Source: Tridacna crocea (taxonomy: Eukaryota; Mollusca; Bivalvia; Cardiida; Cardiidae). Taken from it: 64,000 bases of DNA. The translations under genes were made by a program, and so were the position numbers. Of the stretch, positions 1 through 11,918 are shown one piece after another. The first letter of the stretch is position 1, and each line of letters begins with the position of its first letter. The notes under the pieces were generated by a model. It did not search any database and was not told where the DNA came from. It saw only the letters and a list, made by a program, of their open reading frames with translations. The stretch covers positions 25,921,235 to 25,985,234 of the forward strand of contig OX031069.1 of assembly GCA_943736015.1 (NCBI GenBank). The letters run 5' to 3'.

Positions 1-134
1 AAATTGGGAACGATATTGTAGGCTCCCTATCTCTGTTTTGCATTACAAGCCCTCTATAGCTTTTATCATGGGAAATAAAGTACAGTGTACTTCCCTCTTC
101 TTTCATTCCTGAATTATGAACGTTGTGGTGATCA

Positions 135-371
135 TTAACCCATTACGGTTTACCACACAATCCCTACTTTTGACGACCCTGAGAAAGAAGCCTATAGAAA
201 ACAGTGGAAAAAGGAGAAAATGCTGGTACCCAGCATTTTCTCCTTTTCCCACTGTGTTTTCTACCCTTCACAAAACAAATTTCAAAATTTAGTTTTCAGT
301 CACTTTTGTTTTGTCTGCAAATGCTGTCGAATTTGACATGCCTAAAATATTGTCGATTGATAATAAGTTAA
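135..371 (+). mobile_element. THP element, complete
   Basis: TTAA at both ends (135-138, 368-371). The hairpin is centred near 232 with loop GGTACCCAGC. Its left arm has CAGTGG and its right arm the matching CCCACTG, both differing from the usual CATTGTGG/CCACAATG. This is the first of about 80 related copies in the window. Confidence 0.88.
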
Positions 372-2369
372 ACAGGTACATGAAACAAAATTGTAGACTT
401 GTCCTTAATTTAAAACATTTGCAAAACTTCAAAATAGATTTGGCTTAGTTGATGATATTATTTGTGGGTAATGGGATCTAGAAATTATTAAGGGGAATAA
501 AGAAATTGCTGTATACCAGCTTTTTCTCCTTAAAAAATTCTTCCATTGGCTCAGTAAAACATGGGATGGTAGAGGCTTCCAATAGCTGGACGATAAAATA
601 CTGGTCAGTCATTGCACTTTAGCTGTCCTTAAGCAAGACCTATTTTTGCAACTGGTTGCTGGTTGCTCAGTCCCAAGGACTGAAGAACGATCTTTTAAAA
701 CTTCAACCCTTTCCCACGACCTTGAAAAACGAGCCTCTTCAGGCCTCTGCCAACTATCAGAAATTGGGGAGAAGTGACTTCTCCTTAGTCTGAGAATTGG
801 GAGAAGTTTTTCAAAATGGGGAGAAGTGGTCAGACTTTGGGGAGAAGTTCGGACGGACATCAAAAAATTGATTGGCCGAAATAGAGGGAATTCACAACAC
901 CTTAACAATATAACAAATTAATAAAATTACAAATCATGTGAATCTAAATGGAATGAAATTATTTTATGCTTTTTATCTTTTTTCATGATCAGTGTACTTA
1001 ATCAAAACATACTTACTCATAGTTTGCCATGCCAAATTCATGTATATTTACCTTTAGGATTAAATAAAATATCATGGAAAGAAATGATAATGGAAAGAGA
1101 AAGTAGTGCTAGTTGAGTATTAAATAGTTTCTCCTTGCACATTTTTCTTTTCAAAATTTTTTGAACACTAGACTATTTGTTTCCAGTCCTGAAAATAGTT
1201 TTTTGCTAAAAATCATTCTCATTCCCAAATTTAATATACATTGTAATACAAATGTAACATGTATACCTATCAAATTGACAGCATTTGCAGCTGGCAAATA
1301 CCGGTAGATAACCGCTCAAAGGCTGTAACTAATGTTTGATATAGTCTGTCAAATGTAGAAAGCTAGCTTACTTCCAACATATTCTCATATTGCCACGATG
1401 TTTTTAACTTTCTCTTGGTAAGTTAGACCCAGTTTCAGCGTGCGAGAGACATCAAAAATATAGCTGTCTGATTACCGTTTGTAAATTGTAAATAAAACCA
1501 TCGTTCAACAACTAACACCCAATTTACTTTCAAAGCCTTGTAGATCGGTGGTTCGCGGCCCAATCAAGGAAATATTATAAAATCAACGGAATACCTAGAT
1601 GTATCTAGAATAACATTTTTTTTTAGGTAGCATCATAGAATATGTTCGATTTTATCTAAATGCTGTTGCAGTGACGAGCTACCATTTTGAAGTTGAATCA
1701 TGTGACTTAGCTAAAATTCTCCGAAAGCCTTATAACGTGATACTATATTGGCGCCAAATTATAGTCACATGATTTGAAAATATTGCCACATGATGTAGGA
1801 GATGTCCTAAATACGTTATCATATTTGTTCGTTTGGAAAACTGCGAGTAATAACAAATTTTAATGGATGGAGTAAATGGTGATAAGCAAGTAGGTACCGA
1901 TTCCATCGTTTTCAAAACTGGAATATTTCAATCCATTTAAAACTTTGGGAATAAAAGTTGACGAAGAAAGACCAATATCCGGGGTAGGACTTTCACAGTC
2001 ATATCGTTACTAAATTTAGAAAAGCATGTTTCAAAAATAGAGGTCCGACAAACACCGGTAGGCGGCACTGATATTTGTCAATAATAGGGGATTATCCCAT
2101 GGTGTCGTAAAGTTAATTAACAATGACTTGTCAATCAGACTCTCGGTATGTTGTAAACTAATTAAACTTGCTGATTGGGCACTAATTGTTAATCGGGTAT
2201 GGCACATGCTAACTTGGTAGATTAGACACAGGGAGCTTTGTCAATATACGCGAGGCGACTTCCCGATTTTTTCAGGTGACTTGGACTTCGCTTTTCTTGG
2301 CGAAATGAGCAAAGTTTTTTTAAATCGGGCGACTTCTTTGCCCAAGTCGCCCACTCGGCAGAGGCCTGC
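372..2369. other. Unassigned non-coding stretch
   Basis: No gene recognised. A degenerate THP-like core lies at about 499-530. Bases 757-848 hold imperfect iterations of TTGGGGAGAAGT, and 2250-2370 hold iterated GGCGACTT/AAGTCGCC words in both orientations, suggesting remnants of one or more DNA transposons. The rest shows no clear structure. Confidence 0.5.
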
Positions 2370-2817
2370 TCTTAAAAGCATTGTAGGAAAAGGAGGGAAT
2401 GCTGGTGACCAGTATTTTCTCCTTTTCCCACAATATTTTCTACATAATCAGTCAGAAATCATCATATTAACAAGGTTTGATTTTTTGTCTGCAGATATTT
2501 TGAATTTGGTTCAGTCCAAAAATTTGTTGCCTGCCCGGGTGGCTCAGTGGTGAGCGTGTCGTGTCAGACTCATGACCTGGAGGTTGTGAGTTCGATACCC
2601 TGTTGAGGCGAACTTTCTTTGTGGCGTATTTTTGCCTCTCATCTCTGCTGAAGCATGTGAGAAAAGTAGTGGCTTTGGAAAGAAAGTTGTGATAGTACTG
2701 GTACATGTATGAGAAACACCTGTGCATCATCGATCGCCATGATATGACCTTAGCTGTTAAAGTGGTGTTAGACCCCAATACAACCAACCAACCAACCAAC
2801 CAAAGATTTATTGTTAA
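2370..2817 (+). mobile_element. THP element with SINE in its long arm
   Basis: The left end is truncated. The hairpin (GCATTGTAGGAAAAGGAGG...CCTTTTCCCACAAT) and the start of the L arm are present, then a tRNA-derived SINE (2531-2803) interrupts the L arm just before the terminal TTAA at 2814-2817. Confidence 0.75.
2531..2803 (+). mobile_element. tRNA-derived SINE, CCAA-tailed family, copy 1
   Basis: The tRNA-like head has an A box (TGGCTCAGTGGTGAGCG) and a B box (GAGTTCGATACC). The conserved body includes GCGAACTTTCTTT and ATGATATGACC, with a CAACCAACC tail. It shares head, body and tail with 56941-57203 and 62883-63141. It is a SINE head rather than a functional tRNA because no acceptor stem closes. 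Confidence 0.8.
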
Positions 2818-3100
2818 CTCTTTACCAAACAACAATTCTAGACTAGTCCAAACTGGAAGTAATACTTGCAGACGACAAAACTAATGTGACTCAAAAACTG
2901 AAAATTGTTTAGGGAAGGAAGAAAAACGTTGTGGGAAAAGGAGAAAATGCTGGTAAACTGCATTTTGTCCTCTTCTCACAATGTTTTCTACCCTTCCCAA
3001 ACCAAATTTCAATTTTTCAGTCACATGTATAATGTATTTGGTCGTCTGCAAATGCTTTCAAATTGGACTGGTCTAAAATTTCTTGGTGGTAAAGAGTTAA
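2814..3100. mobile_element. THP element with two long arms (L-L)
   Basis: Both sides of the hairpin carry the long arm (TTGCAGACGACAAAA on the left, GGTCGTCTGCAAATGC on the right), so this 287 bp copy is palindromic almost end to end instead of the usual S-L form. TTAA flanks both sides, and the left one is shared with the preceding element. Confidence 0.85.
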
Positions 3101-3164
3101 AGCCTGAAGTGGATCTCTTGCCTTTTGTACTTGCATAAAAAGTGTGAGAAACAAAAGTAATAAG

Positions 3165-3394
3165 CTCGTTACCATGTGACCAAATTTTAGACTCAGCCAA
3201 AGTTGAAAGACTGCACACAGTGATGAGGTGAATCATCGTTTAGATGATGGGATTTATTTTTGAAGAATAAAAATCATTGTTGGAACATGAGAAAATGCTG
3301 GTAATTAAATTATCAAGATGATTCCTTTTCCCAAAATATTTACAAAAGTCCTTTTTTCCTTGGCTGTATAGCTGCAGGATTATCAGAGGGTTAA
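3165..3394 (-). mobile_element. THP element, degraded
   Basis: Only the L-arm start (TTACCATGTGACCAAATTTTAG), GAGAAAATGCTGGTAA and the S-arm end AGAGGG-TTAA are recognisable. The right half of the hairpin is heavily mutated. Confidence 0.55.
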
Positions 3395-3733
3395 CTTTTG
3401 CCAAACATTAAAGTTTTAGGTCGGTAGACCTTGCCTTGTCTGGATGATAATTAGACACAGAATTGGCCTATGTGTGTCAAATTTAACACAAACATTCCTC
3501 TTGAAGTGTAGATGATCTCTATTGATTTTGAGGTCAATCAGTCAAAGGTCAAGGTCACAGTGACCGTCAACATGTTGATATAAAAACCAAACCTTGTCCA
3601 GATTATATCTAGACACAGAATTGAATTAGGTTCGTCAAATTTGGCACAGACGTGTGTCTTGGAGTGTAGATGATCCCTATCGAATTTCAGGTCAATCGGT
3701 CAAATGTCAAGGTCACAGTGATTGTCAATATAT

Positions 3734-6700
3734 TAGGGATGGCAATGAGTATTGATTTTATTACTGGAGTACTGGGTCATTCTTCTGATCGAGTACTCGG
3801 TTACTCGGACGATTTTTACTACATTTTTATACTAAAATTTCAGAGCAAGATCAGTATTTTTTGTGTCCCAAAGAATTGGAAACAGTGAAAATCTATTCAA
3901 CAAAAAATCTTGATCCGTTTGACACCCTTTGTTTACAAGCATTTATTTCACGTTCTACACACATAACATCATAAGCATGCTTCCCAACCCACCACGATTT
4001 CAAAGGGAGTTTCCTGATTCAAGACCTAAAAATCTAATCACCTGACAGACTATTTAAACCCCAATTCAAAAAAATTTCTGATATAAGTGTATAAAGGGTG
4101 TGATAAAGCTTGTATCTCAAATACATCTGAGGTTGCCATGGAGTTGACAAGCATGTATTTCATGGTCAATCGGGTTCATTCTTTATAAATAGAAATCAAC
4201 ATTCAGTAATCTAACCGAGTTTTATCGATCGAAGATCGACGAACCAATCAAATTTGAGAACGAGTCGAGCAGGTCCTTGTCAGTGGAATTTACATCATTC
4301 ACCCCACGTAAGCAGGTAAATTATATTATGATTTTACCAAAAAACGCAAAATAACAATCTTCATCGTTGTCCCAGGATATAGACAATAATGAGTTACAAG
4401 TTAATCATCAATGAAAACAATGGAAAAAAGCCAAGTTTGGGACTGTTTAATGCACAAATTGACCACTGGAATTCCAATCCGTCTAAAAATAGACCAACCT
4501 GCATATGAACGTATGTTTTATGAAATCAATGGCATGCTTTTTAATGTCGGCATTGTTTGACTTGTTAGCGGTCAGTGACCTAGAGTTCGCGAGTGTGTCT
4601 TGTCTGATCATAAGTTTTGGGACTGCTTATAAAATAATTATTTTTTATAGACCTTAGTATTGGAATGCGAAAAAAAAAATATACAGTATATATTTTACTA
4701 TCCCAAAAATTAAAGCAAAATAAGGTAGGTATACAACAGCACGTTGGCGATCACAAGGTACGCACGATCCCTAAATAAGTTTCACAGTCAAACTGTGAAG
4801 ATTAAGGATAATTACTTTCTCCTCCCTAATTAGACCATAGTAGCCGGCCTCTGATTTACTGAAATTACGAAAACTTTAATGATTAGCGATTAACGTGAAC
4901 GGTTTATCGTTATAATTGACACGTTTGTTGTTTATTACAAACACATGTCAAATTGAGAATTGTTTGACTATCTTTTGGTAACTTTCGCACTTATGCAACG
5001 ATGTTTTGATTATGTTTAATCGGCTGCAGTGTTTGTTTTGCAAAGAAATTTTTCCTCGGGATGCAAAATGGTACATTTTTAGCTCCACTGGCCGAAGGCC
5101 AGCGGGCTTATGTCATGGCCCGTTGTCCGTCGTGCGTGCGTGCGTGCGTCCATCCGTCCGTCCGTCCGTGCGTTAACTTTTTCTTTAAACATCTTCTTCT
5201 CTGAAACTACCCATCCAATTTTGATGAAACTTCACAGAAATGATCCTGCCATGGTCCTCTTCAGAATTTCTTGAAAGAATTTAATTCCTTCAAAAACTCT
5301 GGTTGCCATGGCAACAAAACTGAAAAATTTTGAAAATCTTTGAAAATCTTCTTGTCTGAAACCGTAAGGCCTAGAGCTACCAAATTTGGCATGTAGCTTT
5401 ATCTAGTGGCCCTCTACCAAGTTTCTTCAAATTATAGCCCTGGGGTCAAAATTGGCCCCGCCCCGGGGGTCACAAGTTTTACATGGGCTTATTTAGGGAG
5501 AACTTTTAAAAGTCCTCTTCTACCTAGGTATAAGGCCTAGGGCTATCATATTTTGGATGTTGTTTTATTTAGTGAACCTCTACCAAGAGTGTTTAAATTA
5601 TAGCCCTAGGGTCAAAATTGGCCCTGCCCCGGGGGTCACAAGTTTTACATGGGCTTACATAGGGAGAACTTCAGAATTCTTCTTCCATCTAGGCATAGGG
5701 CCTAGGGCTACCAAATTTGGCATGTAGCTTTATCTAGTGGACCTTTACCAACAGTTTCCAACTTATAGCCCAGGGGTCAAATTTGGCCCCGCCCCGGGGG
5801 TAACAAATTTTACATGGGCTTACATAGGGAAAAACTTTCAAAATCTTGTCGCATCTAGCTATAAGGACTAGGGCTGTCAAATTTTGCATGTAGCTTTATC
5901 TAGGGGGTCTCTACCAAGGGTGCCCAAAAGTATAGCCCTGGGGTCAAATTTAGCCCCCGTCACAGGGGATCACAAGTTTTGCATTGGCTTATATAGGGAA
6001 ACTTTAATAATCTACTTGTACATAGCCATAAGGCCTAGGGCTACCAAATTTTGCATGTAGCTTTATCTAATGGGTTTCTATCAAGAGGGCCATAATTTTA
6101 ACTTTGGGGGTCAAGTTTGACCCCATCCCAGGGGTCACAAGTTGTACATTGGCTTTATAAACCTGTCTCATGGGTCACATATATTTACAGGGCCTTTTAT
6201 TGAGCAAACTTGTTGTACAGGGCTTTTTATTGGGCAAGATTCAAAAATCTCTGTGTTTATAACCACACATTCTAGTTTCATATTGTAGGTCTGGGGTCAA
6301 AATTGGCTCCATCCAGGGATCACAAGTTTAACATGGGCCTCAAGATATAGTCACTTTAATTTATACATTAATCAAGGGAAATAACTCTTTTTATGAAAGA
6401 TAAAGTTTGGTACTATTTACCTCCCTTGATTATCAAACTGCATTGATACATGATTGGTGCTAGACATTAAGTTTTTTGATAGAAAATATTCTGTTTTCAA
6501 GTGTTATTCATTTTTTTGATGCTAATATTTATGCTTACATGAGGTGAATAATAAATTCAGAGTAAGGTTTCTATCATTCAGCTTATTTTTCCAAGGATTT
6601 TACCTTTCATGCTAATGAATTAACCTGCTTGTACTGCCTGACAGCGTTCATTGTTTTTGAAAGCCCTCTTTTTCATGGTCATGAACACTTCAATTTGTGT

Positions 6701-6851
6701 GGTAAAGGGTTAAAAAGCCAGTGGAGCGATACAGGGCCATCATGGCCCTCTTGTTGTAAAAAATACCGAGTACTTGATTATCAAATCCCGTAATCGATAC
6801 TCGGACGTTCGATCGAGTACCCGGTTAACCGGTTACTTGTTGCCATCCCTA
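3734..6851. mobile_element. hAT-type non-autonomous element with nested insertion
   Basis: The terminal inverted repeats TAGGGATGGCAA / TTGCCATCCCTA are flanked by the perfect 8 bp duplication CAATATAT (3726-3733 and 6852-6859), the hAT target-site size. Subterminal regions are rich in GAGTACTCGGTTAC-like palindromic words. No transposase is visible. A Helentron-like element (about 5078-6755) is inserted inside, so the unit itself is about 1.44 kb. Confidence 0.88.
5078..6755 (+). mobile_element. Helentron/HINE-like (pearl-type) element, GCTCCACTGG ends
   Basis: It begins TTTTTAGCTCCACTGGCC with hairpin CTGGCCGAAGGCCAG. Near the 3' end CCAGTGGAGC repeats the 5' motif in inverse, followed by the hairpin AGGGCCATCATGGCCCT and the end CTCTTGTT. 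In between are a CGTCCGTC/GTGCGTGC microsatellite (5128-5173) and about five units of about 175 bp (GGGGTCAAAATTGGCCCC, CCGGGGGTCACAAGTTTTAC). It encodes no protein and sits in a T-rich site, as Helentron derivatives do. Confidence 0.82.
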
Positions 6852-7460
6852 CAATATATTGATATGTATAGACCAAACCTTGTCCAGATGACAACTAGAC
6901 ACAGAAAAGACCTAGGTTCTTCGAATTTGGCACAGACATTTGTCTCTGATTATAGATTGGAGTGTGGATGATCCCTATTGATTTTTGGGTCGATCAGTCA
7001 AAGGTCAAGGTCATAGTGGCCTTCAACAAATAACGAAGGTTTGTCAAATTTGGCACAAACATTTTTCTCGGAGTATAGATGATACCTATCAATTTTGAGG
7101 TCAATCAGTCAAAGATCAAGGTCACTGTTAAGTGGACTTCAACATGTTGATATATAGACCAAACCTTGTCTGGATGATAACTAGACACAGAAATGACTTA
7201 TTTATATTCTGTACAGATATTCATCTCAGAGTGTAAATGATCCCAATTGATTTTGAGACTAATACATGTAAGGTAAAGGTCACAGTGGCCTTTAACTTAA
7301 TGATATATAGACTAAACCTTGTCCAGATGATAACTTGACACAGAGTTGACCTAGGTCTGTCAGATGTGGCACAGACATTCGTTTTGGAGTGTAGATGAAC
7401 CTTATTGATTTGAGGTCAATTGGTCAAAGGTCAAGGTCACAGTGACTGTCAGCATTTTAA

Positions 7461-8551
7461 TACCGTATAAGTACTTTTTTCTGCGGGGTCCAAAATCTAC
7501 GGATTTTCAAAAAAACAAGGGGTTTAAAATTCTGCGTACCTTTTTTCTGCGGTAATGAACCTGATTAAAAAAAGGATTAAATTATTGCGCTTTATTTTGA
7601 TGAAGTACCGGTACCAGCGTCCATTTTGGACAGGTATAGATCTACTCCATAAAATGTATTTCGGTTGTTATCGTCTTCAATGAAAAGGATGATATTCATG
7701 TATATGTATAACACACACACATTTTTTTTTTAATATGAATTAATAACTATTTCATTCATTGCAATGCCATATCTATTTCTGTATCAGATCCAGAGAACAC
7801 GTTCTTCTATTGCTTCCAAGATCCGTGCCGATCTGAATCCGTTGGAGTTTAACCCATTTTAATTCGACACTTCTTGGTGCATTTTGACCCCCCATTTTGA
7901 GACAAGCTCTTTCAAAATAGTTATGGATAAGTGAACTGGGTCAATTGGTACCTCATCGGACCCATTTTCCCTAATCTGGGCCACAATCTTTTCCGAATAT
8001 CAATTATCAAAGGAAGATTTCAGCTTGGCTTTAACTGTCTCAAAATAATATTGGGGGAAAGGGTATAAATGGTTGGATGTGTGAAACTAACAATAGTATA
8101 ACCTTTGTTTTCTACCCGTAGGCGATGTCATAACGCCATGCATATACCGTAAAGCGCGAATAATAGATCGCACCTACCAAACTGTAAATTAACTGTACAG
8201 TTATCATTAAGACTGGTTTAAAATGTATGCAGGAGAGCTCTAGTATTTTGAAAACAGTGTGGGAAGGCAGAAAATTTATTGCGATAATCATATTGTTTTA
8301 ATACAGTATACAGGTAGTCAAAGCCATTAAATATAGAGAGTAGGAAACAGTAAAAAGACGAGTTTGATAATACACATGTAATTTACACATGTCCCAACAA
8401 AACAACAACAACAAGTAAAAGAACGACGACGACGATGGAATCCTTCTTTTTATTTGGACTAAATTTTTGCGTCTTTTAAATCTGCGCTCCTGCATGGTCC
8501 CGCAGATAAAGCAGAAATAAAGTCACCGCAGAAAAAAGTGCTTATACGGTA
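7461..8551. mobile_element. Tc1/mariner-like non-autonomous element
   Basis: Inverted ends TACCGTATAAGTACTTTTTT and AAAAAAGTGCTTATACGGTA border 1.09 kb, flanked by TA. Secondary inverted words TTCTGCGG / CCGCAGAA follow. It splits the tandem array, whose unit resumes at TATAGACCAAACC. No transposase frame is visible, so it is called on its ends and TA target only. Confidence 0.78.
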
Positions 8552-9235
8552 TATAGACCAAACCTTGTTCTGATGATAACTAGACACAGAATAGACCTAG
8601 GTTCTTCAAATTTAGCACAGACATTTGTGCGGATGATAACTAGACCCAGAATTGACTTAGGATCTTCAAATTCTGTACAGATATTCATCTCAGGTGTGTA
8701 AATGATCCCTCTTGATTTTGAGACTAATCCATTTAAGGTCAAGGTCACATTGGCCTTCAACTTAATGATATATAGGCCAAACCTTGTCCAGATGACAACT
8801 AGACACAGACTTGAGCTAGGTCTGTCAGATTTGGCAGACTTTATGTTGGAATGTATATGATCCTTTATTGATTTTGAGGTCAATTGGTCAAAGGTCAAGG
8901 TCACAGTGACAGTCAATATGTTGATATATAGACTAAACCTTGTTCTGATGATAACTAGACACAGAATTGACCTAGGTTCTTCAAATTTAGTACAGACATT
9001 TGTCTCGTAGTGTAGATTATCCCTATCGATTTTGAGATTAATCCATCAAAGGTCAAGGTCACAGTAGCCTTCAACTTAATGATAAAGCTTGCCTAGATAA
9101 CTACATGTGCACACAGAATTGACATGGGTCCTTCAAATTCTGTACATAAGTATACTTCTTGGAGTGTATGTGATCCCTATCGATTTTAAGGTTAATACGG
9201 AAGGTCAAGTTCAGAGTGACCACCAGATGATTCAG

Positions 9236-9489
9236 GGCCCACCCTGCTGTTTGTCACTTGAGCCATTTGCTGAAAAAAAAATAAAGTGTATCAAAAATTA
9301 CCATATGTCGCTCAACTTGTGGCTCCAATTATTTACTCGGGTATTATCGGGACGTAGTAAGCATTGAAGTCGACATCGAACACATGTTTTGATATCAGTT
9401 AATGAACTGTGCCACTTCCTTTATTAATGTAGTAGTAAGGTGGGGGGGGGGGGGGGGAGACATGACTGTTTTACAAACAGACATCTTAT
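9236..9489. other. Unassigned spacer with poly-G tract
   Basis: No gene. A G-run of about 17 lies at 9440-9458 (GGTGGGGGG...). Confidence 0.5.
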
Positions 9490-9601
9490 TTTTATTTAAA
9501 GGGTAGTAAAGGTTGCAGAAAAGGAGAAAATGCTTGTAACCAGCATTTTCTCCTTATCCCCTACAATATTTTAAAAAGCCTGCCTCCCAAAGGTTGGTAA
9601 A

Positions 9602-10866
9602 CAGTGCTCTCAATAAGGGACCATTTCAGGAATTTTTGTAATTCCATGTTCAAATTTCAGGAATTTTTTTTTAAAAATCAGGAAATTTTTTTCCACCTCG
9701 GTCAATGTGGTCTTGAGCTTAGATTTATTTAGATTGTGTTGCGGAATGGCCAACCTTATGTTGTGGTTACTGTAAATTTTTATCCAGGAAGACATGTCTT
9801 AGAATAACCATACAATGGGGGTTAAAAAAAAAAAAGGAAATCAGAATTACCTCCCTTTTCTGAAAAAAGAACAAAATATCAACAAATATCTTCAAGATGG
9901 ACATCAAATAAATTTCTGGTTGATCAGAAATGTGCAAAAATATTATACCAGTATAAATCCTTATTTATCAATTAATAAGAAATTCCATTCCATTTTGCGC
10001 TAGAAGTGTTAGGATGGTAATAATTGAAGAATTATAACCATATCCATGTTTCATAATTGTTAAAATGACGTGTTGCACAACAGCCTGTTTCTTTCGTCAT
10101 TTGTTTCAAACCAAGTGAACATGCGAAACCATCCATCTTGCATTTTGATGTGTATGAATTTCTTTCAGTTTCCTAGTGGATTATGGAAGACGCGTATTTC
10201 AGACAGACGTGAATTCCTTCGTAACGACGATCAAGTCGCACAATGATTCTTTCAAAAAAAAAAAAAACTCCTTTAGTACGCTGCATAATTCCCGAAAGAA
10301 ATGCGTAACGAAACTACAAGCTGCTGATTTTTTAAAGAGTCGGACAAATAATTAGTAGATCTATTAGATCTACTCGATTATTTGAATTTCTTTCATGTTG
10401 CATTTTTGCAAACAAACAACATTCCCCGATCTTCGATTGCATGCCTCTATTAATTGCATTTGTCCATTAATTTCTATCGCTGCAGTCAAATTAAAGACGA
10501 TTGATTACTAAGCGATCTTAAATTGATGGACCAATTAAACATGTACCATAATCCGGTCATAAATTGGATAAACAATCGCATATGTGTATTTGTCATCTGT
10601 ACACCGTAATCTGGATCACCAAAACGCTTTAACATGGCTATAGAGGCTCTTTGTAAAGCGCCTTCCTTACATTGAATGGACGTTATCGAAGTTTTCCACA
10701 CGCGTCAAACCCTTTGTGCATTACAAAACAAAACGTCCGGGTTGAAATTCTCGGACTTTTTTGTCATAATATGTACGTTAAAAAAACGTCCGACTTTGAA
10801 AATGCCGACGTTTTTTCTAAAAATTTGGACGTAATGTACGTCGACGTCCGCTTATTGAGAGCACTG
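9602..10866. mobile_element. DNA transposon, CAGTGCTCTCAATAAG inverted ends
   Basis: Perfect 16 bp terminal inverted repeats CAGTGCTCTCAATAAG / CTTATTGAGAGCACTG. The CAGTG start suggests hAT, but the visible flanking duplication is only GTAAA (5 bp), so the superfamily is uncertain. It contains one copy of the 210 bp dispersed repeat (9806-10017) and subterminal iterations of ACGTCCG / CGGACGT words on the right and CAGGAATTTT words on the left. No transposase is seen. Confidence 0.75.
9806..10017 (+). repeat. 210 bp dispersed repeat, copy 1
   Basis: Shares TTACCTCCCTTTTCTGAAAA, GACATCAAATAAATTTCTGG, AATGTGCAAAA and GCGCTAGAAGTG words with 15735-15945 (reverse) and 55226-55430. Not classified. 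Confidence 0.75.
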
Positions 10867-10887
10867 GTAAAACTGGGGATTATATGG

Positions 10888-11117
10888 TTAACCCTTTCCC
10901 AAACAAATTCCTGGTTTTTACGGGTCAGGAATAGAAGCCTTTTGAAAACATTGTGGGAAAAGGAGAAAATGCTGGTAACCAGCATTTTCTCCTTTTACCA
11001 CAATGTTTTCTACTCTACCATATAGAAAAATCATCTTTTTAGCAACTGTTAATTTCTCATTTGCAAAATGTTTTCAATTTGGTCTTGTCCAAAATTTGCT
11101 GTTTGGGAAAGGGTTAA
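10888..11117 (+). mobile_element. THP element, CCCAAACAA subtype
   Basis: TTAACCCTTTCCCAAACAA at the left and TTTGGGAAAGGGTTAA at the right. The hairpin is complete except one C-to-A change in the right arm (CCTTTTACCACAATG). The subtype has GGGTCAGGAATAGAAGCC in the S arm. Confidence 0.9.
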
Positions 11118-11239
11118 TGGCTGTACCCAATGAAAAGACTGTATAATGATGAACAATCTGTCATATAAAACCAAGAGGTGGGGTCCATGTCAAAAACCAC
11201 AATAATTTTGTTATTTTCTTTGTCATTATTTTTGACAAA

Positions 11240-11469
11240 TTAACCCATTACCACACAATCTCTACTTTTGACGCCCCTGAGAAAGAAGCCTTTTGAAAAC
11301 ACTGTGGGAAAAGGAGAAAATGCTGGTAACCAGCATTTTCTCCTTTTCCCACAGTGTTTTCTACCCTTCCCAGAACAAATTTCAATTTTTCAGTCACCAT
11401 TATTTTGTCGTCTGCAAATGCTTTCAATTTGGACCAGTCTAAAATTTTCTCATGTGGTAAAGAGTTTAA
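11240..11469 (+). mobile_element. THP element, complete, perfect 67-nt palindrome
   Basis: The hairpin arms are perfectly complementary over 33 nt with a single central base. Both arms carry a paired change from consensus (CACTGTGGG / CCCACAGTG instead of CATTGTGGG / CCCACAATG). TTAA is present at both ends. Confidence 0.92.
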
Positions 11470-11719
11470 GTCTACCTCAGTAGTACTGTGTGAGATACAC
11501 AGGATTCTTTATTATTCGTTACTGGCTGTATAATCACTCATTATCGCCCGAGAGAAATTTGCAGGAAAGGAAATTGGAAAAATATTGCTGAAGAGAACAT
11601 TCAAATAAAATATAGATGGAAAAGAAATATGAACCAACACTATAATAGGCAACAAATACCAAACTGAATGGATGTAAATGATCAGTAAAACCTGACATAG
11701 TGGAGACTTTTTTTACCTC

Positions 11720-11825
11720 TTAAGTCTTTACCACACAATCCCGATTTTAACGACCCTGAGAAAGAAGCCTATCGCAAACATTGTACCCACCATTTTCTCC
11801 TTTTCCCACATCATTTTCTAAGGGG
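11720..11825 (+). mobile_element. THP element, truncated
   Basis: The S arm and right half of the hairpin remain (CCATTTTCTCCTTTTCCCACATCATTTTCTA). The L arm is lost. Confidence 0.65.
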
Positions 11826-11830
11826 ATCAT

Positions 11831-11915
11831 CAATGAAATCCCTGATTTTGAATCACAAAGTTGGGGGAGCGTCTTATAAGCAAAAGAGTCCTATAGTCGA
11901 GCATAATACGGTAAT
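11831..11915 (-). mobile_element. Terminal fragment of a Tc1/mariner-like element
   Basis: Read in reverse it begins TACCGTATTATGCTCGACT and continues with CTTATAAGACGCTCCCCC, the wording typical of ACCGTAT-ended mariner-type elements. No partner end was found. Confidence 0.45.
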
Positions 11916-11918
11916 TGA

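Larger units (their letters stand above)
3418..9235. repeat. Tandem array, about 160-180 bp unit, split by three insertions
   Basis: Units repeat GACCAAACCTTGTCCAGATG, CTAGACACAGAATTGACC and GGTCAAGGTCACAGTGACC. Array segments are at 3418-3733, 6852-7460 and 8552-9235. The joins are clean: a hAT-type element (3734-6851) and a TA-flanked element (7461-8551) interrupt otherwise continuous units. Such arrays are usually the core of pearl/Helentron-type elements, but no terminal hairpin was found for this one. Confidence 0.8.
9490..10891 (-). mobile_element. THP element carrying a 1.27 kb insertion in its short arm
   Basis: A truncated L side and the hairpin (AAAAGGAGAAAATGC...GCATTTTCTCC) are followed by S-arm sequence, broken at 9602 by another element. 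The S arm resumes after 10866 and ends at TTAA 10888-10891, which is also the first TTAA of the next copy. Confidence 0.72.

Noticed and set aside
3734-6851. hAT transposase gene within the element
   Set aside because: No long frame or recognisable catalytic or dimerisation motif; the interior is mostly a second, non-coding element.
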